This document shows positions 24,333-33,011 of a stretch of 40,064 bases of DNA, piece by piece; position 1 is the first letter of the stretch, and every line of letters starts with the position of its first letter. The stretch spans positions 1-40,064 of the forward strand of contig JAJEGI010000156.1 in NCBI GenBank assembly GCA_022819945.1, in the 5' to 3' direction. Source of the stretch: Candidatus Poribacteria bacterium. Its GTDB lineage: Bacteria; Poribacteria; WGA-4E; WGA-3G. Made by a program: the position numbers and the translations under genes. Under the pieces are notes generated by a model that did not search any database, had not been told where the DNA came from, and saw only the letters and a list, made by a program, of their open reading frames with translations.

Positions 24333-25595
24333 ATGAACACACACCACAACTACGACACCATTATTATTGGGGGCGGACCTGCTGGTAGCACCGTTGCGAC
24401 ACTTGTTGCTGAACAAGGGTATCGCGTGTTGCTGCTTGAACGAGCAACGATACCACAATTCAAGATCGGTGAATCACTGATTCCCGCGACATACTGGACC
24501 TTCAAACGACTCGGTATGCTCGAAAAACTACGGACAAGCCACTTCCCACAGAAGTACAGTGTGCAGTTCTATTCACGCACGGGTAAAGGCTCCACGCCGT
24601 TCTATTTCTTTCAAACCAACCCACATGAGAGTGCCGTCACATGGCAGGTACTACGGAGTGAGTTCGACGAAATGCTCTTGGACAACGCTACAGAGAAAGG
24701 CGCAGAGGTCCGTCGCGGCGTAGGTGTCCGAGAAGTCCTTTTTGAAGGTGATACAGCAACGGGTGTTGTTACACAGAACACAAATGGCACCCGCGAAACT
24801 CTCCATGCAACCGTTATCGTCGATTCCACTGGGCAGCGGTCGCTTATCGGAAGGCAATTGAACTTGAACACGATAGAACCGAACCTCAAAATGGCATCGC
24901 TCTTTACGCATTATGAGGGGGGACATAGAGACGAAGGCATCGATGAAGGGGCGACGCTCATCTTACACACCGAAGAGAAAGATTCTTGGTTCTGGTCGAT
25001 TCCGCTGCCGTATAACCGTACGAGCATCGGGGTTGTCGGCGAATTGGACTACCTGCTTCAAAATCGCAGAGATGCTGACGGTAGACTCGACACTCAGAAA
25101 ATCTTTAACGAAGAACTTGAGAAGTGTATGCCATTGCAGCAACGGCTCGAAGGGGCAAAGCAGCTGCTCCCGATCCAGACTACGAAAGATTTTTCATACC
25201 GCGCCAGTCGTATTGCAGGCAATAACTGGGTGCTGGTAGGGGATGCATTCGGATTTCTGGATCCTGTCTATTCAACGGGTCTATTTCTGGCACTCAAATC
25301 CGGGGAGATGGCAGCGGATGTCATCATTGAAGCCTTCCGAAAAGACGACTTTTCCGAAGCACAACTTGGGAGTTTCGGACCGGCGTTTGTGGATGGAATG
25401 GAGGCGTTTCGGAAACTTGTTTACGCTTTTTATACAAAGGAATTTAGTTTTGCCCGGTTCCTATCAGAATACCCAGAGCATCAGGGCGGCATCGTTGACA
25501 TCCTGAGTGGAGATGTGTTCAGGAAAGATGTAACGCATATCTTCCCAGCGATGGCAAAGATGTGCCCTCTCCCGCCTGAGATGTCGCTCGGTTAA
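24333..25595 (+). CDS. FAD-dependent oxidoreductase, flavin-halogenase-like
   Basis: 420 residues. Rossmann FAD motif TIIIGGGPAGSTVATLVAEQ (9-28), FKIGESLIPATYW (43-55), second FAD motif WVLVGDAFGFLDPVYSTG (299-316). WFWSIPLP (219-226) matches the WxWxIP motif that marks FADH2-dependent halogenases, and IGESLIP near the N-terminus is typical of the phenolic branch. Halogenation is not assured: the same superfamily holds geranylgeranyl reductase-like and hydroxylase-like enzymes, and some carry WxWxIP without halogenating. It follows the BrnA-like gene by 8 bases and ends 36 bases before the TAXI gene. It would need a flavin reductase, which is not in the window. Confidence 0.82.
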   Translation: MNTHHNYDTIIIGGGPAGSTVATLVAEQGYRVLLLERATIPQFKIGESLIPATYWTFKRLGMLEKLRTSHFPQKYSVQFYSRTGKGSTPFYFFQTNPHESAVTWQVLRSEFDEMLLDNATEKGAEVRRGVGVREVLFEGDTATGVVTQNTNGTRETLHATVIVDSTGQRSLIGRQLNLNTIEPNLKMASLFTHYEGGHRDEGIDEGATLILHTEEKDSWFWSIPLPYNRTSIGVVGELDYLLQNRRDADGRLDTQKIFNEELEKCMPLQQRLEGAKQLLPIQTTKDFSYRASRIAGNNWVLVGDAFGFLDPVYSTGLFLALKSGEMAADVIIEAFRKDDFSEAQLGSFGPAFVDGMEAFRKLVYAFYTKEFSFARFLSEYPEHQGGIVDILSGDVFRKDVTHIFPAMAKMCPLPPEMSLG

Positions 25596-25631
25596 TATAG
25601 AACACACACCACATATCCATAGGAGAATCTC

Positions 25632-26651
25632 ATGAAATCAATCACGTCCTATCTATCCATTACCGTTCTCATCTTTGCTATGAGCATTGGGTTTGGGTGC
25701 GATAACGCACAAAAACGTCAAGCTGCTGAAGATGAGACGGCAGAAGGTGATAACACCGCAAAACGTGTCAACATCAGCATTGGGACTGCCCCGACAGGTG
25801 GCGCGTTTTTCGTTGTTGGTGGCGCGATCGCTGCTGTAGTTGCCGATAACACTTCGGAAGCCGGTTGGGAAGTGACCGCTGAAAGCACGAAAGGCACACA
25901 GGAAAATATCCGCCGCCTTGTGAGTGGCGAGCTTGAGTTCGCACTTGCCAACGCCGCGATCTCGTACTTCGCTGTGCGTGGCGAAGGCGCGTGGAAAACG
26001 GAACATTCCATCCGCGCCGTTATGACACTTGCTCCTAACGTCGGTCTGTTTATTACACCGCAGTCCTCTGGTATCCGTAAAATCCAAGATTTCTCGGGAA
26101 AACGGATTGTCGTTGGTCCCGCAGGCGCAGGTTTTGAGTATTTCCTTAGACCGATACTGTCTGCACACGGTATCACCTACGAAGATTTTTCACCGATTAA
26201 CAGCACATACACCGGAGCCAAAGACCTGTTAGCGGACGGCTCCGCTGCTGCTGCATTCATGGGCGGTGCGATCCCAACGCCAGCGGTTACACAAGCTGTT
26301 ACGTCCCTGGACATCTTTTTCATTCCGTTCGACGCAGCAGCGAAACAATCTCTCTTTGAAAAGTACCCCTTCTTTCACGCGATAACTATCCCCGCAGATG
26401 CCTATCAAGGACAAACGGAGCCATTCGCGAGTATGAACGTGGGTTCGATGCATTTGATCACCGCCGAGACGGTCGATGAAAATATTGTTTACGAATTCAC
26501 GAAGACATTATACACACACCGTGCGGAAGTCGTCAAACGGCACGGTGCTGGCAAAGCGATTAACCCAAAAAATGTTGTCAAAGATACAGGCACGCCTTTT
26601 CATCCGGGTGCCGTCCGTTTCTATCAAGAAATCGGCATCTGGCAGGAATAA
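25632..26651 (+). CDS. TAXI-family TRAP transporter solute receptor, lipoprotein
   Basis: 339 residues. Signal peptide MKSITSYLSITVLIFAMSIG followed by FGC with C23 as probable lipidated residue (the lipobox is atypical). The TAXI core is recognisable: ISIGTAPTGGAFFVVGGAIA, TKGTQENIRRLVSGELEFAL, then FSGKRIVVGPAGAGFEYFLR and AAFMGGAIPTPAVTQ. TAXI receptors bind small organic acids such as glutamate for a 4TM/DctM-type TRAP permease. No permease gene is in the window, so it is an orphan receptor here. SD AGGAG lies before the ATG. It ends the plus-strand run. Confidence 0.9.
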   Translation: MKSITSYLSITVLIFAMSIGFGCDNAQKRQAAEDETAEGDNTAKRVNISIGTAPTGGAFFVVGGAIAAVVADNTSEAGWEVTAESTKGTQENIRRLVSGELEFALANAAISYFAVRGEGAWKTEHSIRAVMTLAPNVGLFITPQSSGIRKIQDFSGKRIVVGPAGAGFEYFLRPILSAHGITYEDFSPINSTYTGAKDLLADGSAAAAFMGGAIPTPAVTQAVTSLDIFFIPFDAAAKQSLFEKYPFFHAITIPADAYQGQTEPFASMNVGSMHLITAETVDENIVYEFTKTLYTHRAEVVKRHGAGKAINPKNVVKDTGTPFHPGAVRFYQEIGIWQE

Positions 26652-26914
26652 CACCTCTGTTTCCGTTTTTTGTGCCGTTTCGTAAAATCATGCACTCCTT
26701 TTGCCTCCGAAAAGTGTCATTAAGAAATTAAGAAGCGCGTAACTTTTTTCACTCGTTTGTAATAACGATACGCGTAGAGACGTACCAGAAATAGGGTTAT
26801 CTCAATCAACGAGATTTCCCTGTTTCCGGTCGGCTTCGGTTTGCGGGAAACGACTCTCCCTTCAGACCGAATTCCTTTCGCATTCTTAAAACACGAAAAT
26901 TCTCGGAGGCTATG

Positions 26915-29900
26915 ATGGATTTAAAACGGAATCGTGGGCACAACTTGTCCCAACAAGATAGAAAAGATACCTTATACCCACCTGTTAACCTGCATCAAGG
27001 GCAACACCTTCACGGCTTTGAAGTGAAAGCTGTGACCCCAATTGACGAGCTGCGCGCAGTCGCAATAGAACTCCTGCATCCACAGAGCGGCGCACGTCTA
27101 CTTCATTTCTATACAGACGACACCAGAAACTGGTTCTCAATCAGTCCAATAACACCAACATTAGATGATACAGGATTACAACACATCCTTGAGCATTCAG
27201 TGATGGCGGGGTCTCGTAATTATCCGGTAAAAGAGGTGTTCTTTGAGATAATGAAGATGAGCCTCGCTACTTATGACAGTACGAATGCCATGAACTACGT
27301 TGATCACGCCTTTTACTACGCTTCAAGTAATGTCAAAAAGGATCTGTTCAACCTTGCAGAAGTCTACTTTGATTCGGTTTTTCACCCGCTACTGACAGCG
27401 GAAACTTTCAAACGTGAAGGACACCATCTTGAACCTGTTGATCCAGATCAACCCACAGGAGATTTAAAAATAAACGGTGTTGTCTACAATGAAGTGAAAA
27501 ACGGTCTGTCTGCGCCAGAAGCGTGCTTGTATTTCGCTGTGAACGGCGGACTTCTGCCTGACACCTGTTATGCCCGCAATGGTGCCGGGAACTCGCTGGT
27601 TATGCCTGACTTAACCTATGAACAATTAAAAACCTATCACCAAACCTACTATCATCCACGCAACAGTTACTTCTTCTTTTACGGTAATATACCAACCAGC
27701 GATTACCTCGTATTTCTCGCTGATAAACTGGCGGCACTTCCAAAGGCTGAGACAAAAGGATTTCTACATCCCCTTCGACCAGAAATTTCACACCAACCGA
27801 AATGGAAAACCCCACGAGCTGTGACGGATACCTATCCAATTGGGGCAGATGAATCCCTCACCGAAAAGACATACTTGATGCTCAGTTGGATCATCGGGGG
27901 GACAACAGATCCCGAAGAGGCAGTCTTGTGTGGTATTTTAAATCTAATTCTGTTTGGCAATGAAGGAGCACCACTTCGCAAGGCAATCATTGATTCAAAA
28001 CTTGGAACTGATATACTCATTAATTTCTTAGACGGTCTGACAGGACCAAACAGAACTTTTAGCGTTGGTCTGATTGGCAGCGAAGCAGTGCTCGTTGAGA
28101 CTTTCACGGAATTGGTTATCAGGACGCTCACTCAAATTGCAGACGCAGAAATTGACAAAGAGAAGGTAGAAGCCGCATTCCAACAAATCACCTACAACTA
28201 TCAGGAAGTTACACCGAACTTCCCATTTGAAATGATGAAACGCGTCGTGAATACCTGGATATACGAAAAGGAACCGACCCTCTTTTTAGAGATGGGAAAG
28301 CACCTATCTGCTGTCCGTCAGCGCTGGGAGCAAAATCCGCGCATCTTCAATGAATTGATCCGCGAGCGGCTCCTTGACAACCCACATCAATTGACGACCA
28401 TCCTCTTCCCTGACCCGGATATGCAGGCAAGGCTTGATGCTAACGAGGATAAACGGCTGAAAGCAATCCGCGCAAAACTTACCGATGAACAGATGCGGCA
28501 GATTGCTGCCGATGCCGCTGAACTGGATCGCCTTAATGGACAACCAAATTCACCAGAGGATTTGGCAAAGTTGCCGCAACTGCACATCTCTGACCTTCCC
28601 AATAAACCGCAGCATATTCGGACGACCCTTGAAACGGTTCGTGGACGACCTCTGCTCCGGAACGATATTTTTTCAAACGGTGTGAACTACCTCGTGCTGA
28701 ACTTCGACTTGCAAGGGTTACCACAACATCTATGGCAGTACCTACCCAGATACACTGATGCCGTTGGTAAACTCGGTGCGGGCAAGATGAGTTATGAAGA
28801 GGTGGCACAGCGCAGCGCGGCAGCTACCGGCGGCATCGGATGTTTCCTTGACTTTAGCACTCACGCGCTTGATCCAAGTCGTCCAGTGTGGAACATGCAG
28901 TTTCGACTTAAAGCCCTTGATGGAAAAATGGAGGATGCCTTGGGTATTTTGCACGATTTGGTTTTCGCTGTGAACCCACGCGATAAAGAACGTCTCTACG
29001 ACGTGCTCAGTCAAACCGTCGTAGGGTATCGGAACCTGATACACAGTTATAGCGGTCCAAGTATCACAAACTATCATGCTGCCCGTGGACTTTCACCAGA
29101 AGCATATCTCAAAGAAACCGTTTTCGGACTGCCACAATTCCGCATGAGTGAAATGTTGCTCAACCGTTTTGACGCATCCTATGAAGAACTTAGCGGGTAC
29201 ATTGAACAGATCCGAGATTTCCTATTAGTCCAAAGCCGCGTGACCGCCAGTTTTACCGGTTCTGATGCAGCTTTCGAGATGCTTCAAGGACGGTTTGCCG
29301 AATGGATCCGCGATATGCGTGATGAACCGATAATCCCGACACAAATAGGCTTTAAACCTTTTGGGACACCACCACGCGAAGGATTGGCGGCTCCTATTCA
29401 AGTAGCGCACTGCACGCAGATGATACCAGCACCGCACTACTCACATCCGGATTCAGAACTCTTGACTATTGGGGCGCATATCTTAGAGAATGATTACATA
29501 TTGCCCGAAATTCGTTTTAAAGGCAATGCCTACGGTTTTCGTTTCTCATATAACCCGTTCGAGTCCTTAATCCACCAAGGTTCAAGTTTTGACCCACACG
29601 TTTTTCGTACACTTGACGTTTTCGCACAGACAGTTGACTATGTTAAACAGACAGAATGGACGCAAACGGATATTGACCGAGCGATTATTGCGAAATCAAC
29701 GGATTACCAAAAAACAGCCCGTCCCAGTCACGCCTCAGCCGATGCGCTTACACACTATCTTGCGGGGCAGACCCGTGAAATGTTTGAAGAAAAATATGTG
29801 CAACTCCAGCGCGCAACCCCCAAAGCGGTAAAACGGGCACTGCTTCAGACGCTTGAGGGAAATAGGGATAAAGCGTCAATTTGTGTCTTAGCGAGTCGCG

Positions 29901-29968
29901 AGAAATTAGAAGCCGAAAATCAGAAGATGGCGCAGCATTTACGTATTGAAGACCTCTTCAAACTCTAA
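26915..29968 (+). CDS. M16C (PreP-like) zinc metalloprotease
   Basis: About 1017 residues from the second ATG (26915), which is 5 bases from GGAGG; the first ATG (26912) is only 2 bases away. The inverted zinc motif is HILEH (H90, E93, H94), with the distal glutamate E193 in VVYNEVKNG. The family's other parts are present: DTGLQHILEHSVMAGSRNYP, FYYASSNVKKDLFNLAEVYF, SYFFFYGNIP and a second M16 half. PreP-type proteases degrade short unfolded peptides (mitochondrial/plastid targeting peptides in eukaryotes). No signal peptide is evident, so it is probably cytosolic. The gene stands alone between the TAXI receptor and dnaN. Confidence 0.92.
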   Translation: MDLKRNRGHNLSQQDRKDTLYPPVNLHQGQHLHGFEVKAVTPIDELRAVAIELLHPQSGARLLHFYTDDTRNWFSISPITPTLDDTGLQHILEHSVMAGSRNYPVKEVFFEIMKMSLATYDSTNAMNYVDHAFYYASSNVKKDLFNLAEVYFDSVFHPLLTAETFKREGHHLEPVDPDQPTGDLKINGVVYNEVKNGLSAPEACLYFAVNGGLLPDTCYARNGAGNSLVMPDLTYEQLKTYHQTYYHPRNSYFFFYGNIPTSDYLVFLADKLAALPKAETKGFLHPLRPEISHQPKWKTPRAVTDTYPIGADESLTEKTYLMLSWIIGGTTDPEEAVLCGILNLILFGNEGAPLRKAIIDSKLGTDILINFLDGLTGPNRTFSVGLIGSEAVLVETFTELVIRTLTQIADAEIDKEKVEAAFQQITYNYQEVTPNFPFEMMKRVVNTWIYEKEPTLFLEMGKHLSAVRQRWEQNPRIFNELIRERLLDNPHQLTTILFPDPDMQARLDANEDKRLKAIRAKLTDEQMRQIAADAAELDRLNGQPNSPEDLAKLPQLHISDLPNKPQHIRTTLETVRGRPLLRNDIFSNGVNYLVLNFDLQGLPQHLWQYLPRYTDAVGKLGAGKMSYEEVAQRSAAATGGIGCFLDFSTHALDPSRPVWNMQFRLKALDGKMEDALGILHDLVFAVNPRDKERLYDVLSQTVVGYRNLIHSYSGPSITNYHAARGLSPEAYLKETVFGLPQFRMSEMLLNRFDASYEELSGYIEQIRDFLLVQSRVTASFTGSDAAFEMLQGRFAEWIRDMRDEPIIPTQIGFKPFGTPPREGLAAPIQVAHCTQMIPAPHYSHPDSELLTIGAHILENDYILPEIRFKGNAYGFRFSYNPFESLIHQGSSFDPHVFRTLDVFAQTVDYVKQTEWTQTDIDRAIIAKSTDYQKTARPSHASADALTHYLAGQTREMFEEKYVQLQRATPKAVKRALLQTLEGNRDKASICVLASREKLEAENQKMAQHLRIEDLFKL

Positions 29969-30013
29969 ACTGTTGTGGTTACCAAGACTACTTAACATAC
30001 GTTGAAAAATTCC

Positions 30014-30042
30014 TTGACTTTAACGGGATATTCTGATAGAAT
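30014..30042 (+). promoter_or_regulatory. Promoter of dnaN copy 1
   Basis: -35 TTGACT (30014-30019), 17-base spacer ending in CTGA, -10 TAGAAT (30037-30042). Position and surroundings match the promoter of copy 2: both are preceded by ACTTAACAT, two or three variable bases, then GTTGAAAAATT. Confidence 0.65.
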
Positions 30043-30071
30043 TATAGAATACTTAACAAGGAGAATTATAC

Positions 30072-31175
30072 ATGGAATTAACTTTTGAAAAAGATGATCT
30101 CTTACATTCTTTGCAAATCCTACAGGGTGTGGCGAGTGGACGTAGTACGCTACCAATTCTTTCAAACGTCCTTATGCAAGCTGCAGATGGAAAAATTGAG
30201 TGTATTGCTACGGATCTCGAAATCGGGATTAAGATCAGAGTAGAAGGTGTCATTCAAGAAGATGGCGCGATTACCGTTGCCGCCAAAAAGTTGGCGGACA
30301 TCATCAAAGAACTGCCGGAAGATAAACCTATACACCTCGTAACCACAGCAAATCATCGTGTTGAAATCACCTGTGGCGACGGCGTTTATAAGATTATTGG
30401 ACTCTCGGATGAAGAGTTTCCGCAATTGCCTTCCATTGATGGACATTCACTGACGATTGAAGGCGAAACGCTACGCGGTGTTCTTCGTAGAACTGAATTC
30501 GCCGCAGCGACAGATGATGTGCGTTACTTCCTAAACGGTCTCTATTTCAGTTTCCTTGAAGATAGAACCGAAGTCGTTGCTACTGATTTTGTCCAGCTCG
30601 CACTCGCGCAATGCGAATCCTTCAATGCCCCAGAGAACATAGAGGGATTCATCGTTCCACTGAAAGCCGTTAAAGAGATCGAACGCACTTTCGCTGCATC
30701 CGATACAGTGAAGGTCTCAATTCTTGAAAACCAGATTCTCTTCGCTGATGAGAATGCTACCTTAACCACACGCCTCGTAGAGGGTGATTATCCGAAATAC
30801 CGAGAAGTCCTCCCAAAATCTACGGAAGGCAGCGTAGTCGTCTCCAAAGAACAACTTCTACATGCCGCCCGGCGCGTGGCACTGTTATCGAATCCGAAGA
30901 GTTATTGTATCTCTTTGGAGATCAATTCTGAACAGATCCAGGTTTCAACGCAGGCACCGGAAGTAGGCGAAGCACACGAGACACTTCCTGTGGAGTCCTG
31001 TACTGGAGATATCCGATTCGGCATTGATGCGCGTTTGTTGGTAGAGACCCTGGCACACATCGAAACGGAATTGGTCGTGATAGAATTCACAAGCGAAGTG
31101 AAACCTATAACCTTTAAACCGATTGATACGGAAGGACATATTTGTCTTGTCGTGCCAATGCGTTTGGAAGTTTAG
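30072..31175 (+). CDS. dnaN: DNA polymerase III beta sliding clamp, copy 1 (divergent)
   Basis: 367 residues. All three clamp domains are present from MELTFEKDDLLHSLQILQG to the C-terminal PMRLEV. It is about 83% identical by eye to copy 2 (about 63 differences over 367, no gaps). The canonical ATDGxRLA of the partner-binding pocket reads ATDFVQLALA (170-179): the conserved Gly is F173 and the following residues differ. In copy 2 this Gly is kept. Domain 3 is the most diverged between copies. AAGGAG lies 8 bases before ATG. A full-length, uninterrupted paralogue suggests function rather than decay. Confidence 0.95.
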   Translation: MELTFEKDDLLHSLQILQGVASGRSTLPILSNVLMQAADGKIECIATDLEIGIKIRVEGVIQEDGAITVAAKKLADIIKELPEDKPIHLVTTANHRVEITCGDGVYKIIGLSDEEFPQLPSIDGHSLTIEGETLRGVLRRTEFAAATDDVRYFLNGLYFSFLEDRTEVVATDFVQLALAQCESFNAPENIEGFIVPLKAVKEIERTFAASDTVKVSILENQILFADENATLTTRLVEGDYPKYREVLPKSTEGSVVVSKEQLLHAARRVALLSNPKSYCISLEINSEQIQVSTQAPEVGEAHETLPVESCTGDIRFGIDARLLVETLAHIETELVVIEFTSEVKPITFKPIDTEGHICLVVPMRLEV

Positions 31176-31465
31176 GGTGCGAAACCTACAAACATTACTC
31201 TCCGATTGCAAGGGAAGATAAAACACGCCGTATAGCAGCACGCATGTCCCGCGTTCAACAAGTCCAGTTTGGTGTTACAGAGAGATGCCGAACCGATTCA
31301 ACGCGCGGATCTGCTACAATCTACCCCGAAAATAGTCCACACGGATTCAAGCAGGTGTCTCAGTCAATGTTGTCACCGAAACCACTTAACATCGGTTGAA
31401 AAATTGCTTGATTTTAAGGGGTTTTTCTGGTAAAATTGCAAAAATACTTAATAAGGAGAAATGGC
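31176..31465 (+). other. Spacer between dnaN copies
   Basis: About 290 bases with no gene that I can support. The last ~90 bases duplicate the leader and promoter of copy 1; the first ~190 are unrelated to the region before copy 1. No clear terminator for copy 1 is visible, so some read-through is possible. Confidence 0.5.
31408..31436 (+). promoter_or_regulatory. Promoter of dnaN copy 2
   Basis: -35 TTGATT (31408-31413), 17-base spacer ending in CTGG, -10 TAAAAT (31431-31436): an extended -10 form. It is homologous to the copy 1 promoter. TTGATT is weaker than the copy 1 -35, while the -10 is closer to consensus. Confidence 0.65.
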
Positions 31466-32569
31466 ATGGAACTAACCTTTGAAAAAGAGGATCTCTTGCA
31501 TTCCCTGCAAGTCCTCCAAGGGGTTGCGAGTGGACGCAGTACCCTACCGATTCTTTCAAACGTTCTCATTGAAGCTGCAGATGGAAAAATTGCGTGTATC
31601 GCCACGGATCTCGAAATCGGGATTAAGATCAGAGTAGAAGGTGTTATTCAAGAAGACGGCGCGGTCACTGTCGCCGCAAAAAAGTTAGCGGACATCGTCA
31701 AAGAACTGCCGGAAGATAAGATCATACACCTCGTAACCACGGCAAATGATCGCGTTGAAATTACCTGCGGGGATGGCGTTTACAAAATTATCGGACTCCC
31801 CGATGAAGAATTCCCCCAATTGCCCTCTATTGAGGGGCATTCACTGACGATTGAAGGCGAAACTTTACGCGCTGTCCTCCGTAGAACCGAATTCGCCGCA
31901 GCAACAGACGATGTGCGTTACTTCCTAAACGGTCTCTATTTTAGTTTCCTTGCGGACAGAACCGATGTTGTCGCTACTGATGGCGTATCGCTTGCCCTCG
32001 CCGAATGTGAAGCGTTCACGGTTCCAGAGAATATAGAAGGGTTCATCGTTCCGCTGAAAGCCATTAAAGAGATCGAACGCACTTTCGCGGATTCTGATAA
32101 AGTGCAGATCTCAATTTTTGAAAACCAGATTCTCTTCGCTGATGAGAATGCCACGTTAACCACACGTCTCGTAGAGGGTGATTATCCGAAATATCAGGGA
32201 CTCATCCCACAATCCTCAGCGGGCAGAGCGGTCGTCTCTAAAGAACAACTCCTCCACGCGACACGACGGGTCGCATTGCTATCGAATCCGAAGAACTATT
32301 GTGTCTGTTTGGAGATTGATCCTGAGCAGATCCAGATTTCAACGCAGACCCCGGAAGTAGGTGAGGCATACGAGACGGTGCCTGTCAAATCCTGTACTGG
32401 ACGTGAACGGATTGGGATTGATGCGCGTTATCTGATAGAGACGTTGGCACATATTGAAACGGAATCGGTCGCGATAGAATTTACAAGTGCAGTGACCACA
32501 GTAGCCTTTAAACCGATCGGCGACGAAGGGCATATTTGTCTTATATACCCGATGCGTTTGGAATCCTAA
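31466..32569 (+). CDS. dnaN: DNA polymerase III beta sliding clamp, copy 2 (canonical)
   Basis: 367 residues from ATG 31466, which has AGGAG seven bases upstream. The frame runs 10 codons further, but that extension overlaps the promoter, and the start chosen gives the same length as copy 1. The clamp binds DNA as a ring and tethers polymerase and other partners. Motif ATDGVSLALAE keeps the pocket Gly, and PMRLES ends the protein, so this copy looks like the housekeeping clamp. dnaA, recF and gyrB, the usual neighbours, are absent; a tRNA pair follows instead. A terminator-like hairpin lies at 32673-32700. Confidence 0.96.
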   Translation: MELTFEKEDLLHSLQVLQGVASGRSTLPILSNVLIEAADGKIACIATDLEIGIKIRVEGVIQEDGAVTVAAKKLADIVKELPEDKIIHLVTTANDRVEITCGDGVYKIIGLPDEEFPQLPSIEGHSLTIEGETLRAVLRRTEFAAATDDVRYFLNGLYFSFLADRTDVVATDGVSLALAECEAFTVPENIEGFIVPLKAIKEIERTFADSDKVQISIFENQILFADENATLTTRLVEGDYPKYQGLIPQSSAGRAVVSKEQLLHATRRVALLSNPKNYCVCLEIDPEQIQISTQTPEVGEAYETVPVKSCTGRERIGIDARYLIETLAHIETESVAIEFTSAVTTVAFKPIGDEGHICLIYPMRLES

Positions 32570-32640
32570 ATCCGAACCATTTAGATGGGTTTATCCTTCA
32601 GCTGTAGGGAATTAATTTTTTGTCACACCGGTCGAGATTT

Positions 32641-32657
32641 CTTGGGGAACACCCAAG
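32641..32657 (+). repeat. Hairpin downstream of dnaN copy 2
   Basis: CTTGGG, five-base loop, CCCAAG. No U-tract follows, so it is not a terminator on its own. It lies 72 bases after the dnaN stop and just before the terminator-like hairpin. Confidence 0.4.
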
Positions 32658-32672
32658 CAAAAACACCTCACC

Positions 32673-32700
32673 AGCGAAAAGTTAAATCGCTTTATTTTTT
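32673..32700 (+). terminator. Rho-independent terminator of dnaN copy 2
   Basis: AGCGA, nine-base loop, TCGCT, directly followed by TTATTTTTT. The stem is short (5 bp) but the U-tract is strong. It separates dnaN from the tRNA promoter that begins 10 bases later. Confidence 0.55.
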
Positions 32701-32709
32701 TCAAATAAC

Positions 32710-32738
32710 TTGACAACCCATTACTTTTATGGTATTAT
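32710..32738 (+). promoter_or_regulatory. tRNA promoter
   Basis: -35 TTGACA (32710-32715), 17-base spacer ending in TATGG, -10 TATTAT (32733-32738). It is an extended -10 promoter of high strength, 13 bases before the first tRNA. Confidence 0.75.
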
Positions 32739-32751
32739 TATATAGTCCGAT

Positions 32752-32824
<73 letters not shown>

Positions 32825-32852
32825 TTTCTCTCCAATCGTAATGATTTTCTAA

Positions 32853-32924
32853 GCCGGTGTAGCTCAGTGGAAGAGCAACTGATTCGTAATCAGTAGGTCG
32901 GAGGTTCAAATCCTCTCATCGGCT
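32853..32924 (+). tRNA. tRNA-Thr (CGT)
   Basis: 72 bases. Acceptor GCCGGTG/CATCGGC (one G-U pair), D-arm GCTC-AGTGGAA-GAGC, anticodon stem ACTGA/TCAGT with loop TTCGTAA and anticodon CGT, T-arm GGAGG-TTCAAAT-CCTCT with a G-U closing pair, discriminator T. CCA not encoded. It lies 28 bases after tRNA-Phe and is probably in the same transcript. Confidence 0.95.
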
Positions 32925-33011
32925 CTTCTACTCCCCCGATATTAACAAGTTAACAACACCGGATTCGTTTCCTACGCTTAGCCCATTCACCTGAAAACCT
33001 TGGGGCTGCCG

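Noticed and set aside
29969..32750. Replication origin near the dnaN pair
   Set aside because: No DnaA-box cluster, AT-rich unwinding region, dnaA or gyrB seen around the genes.
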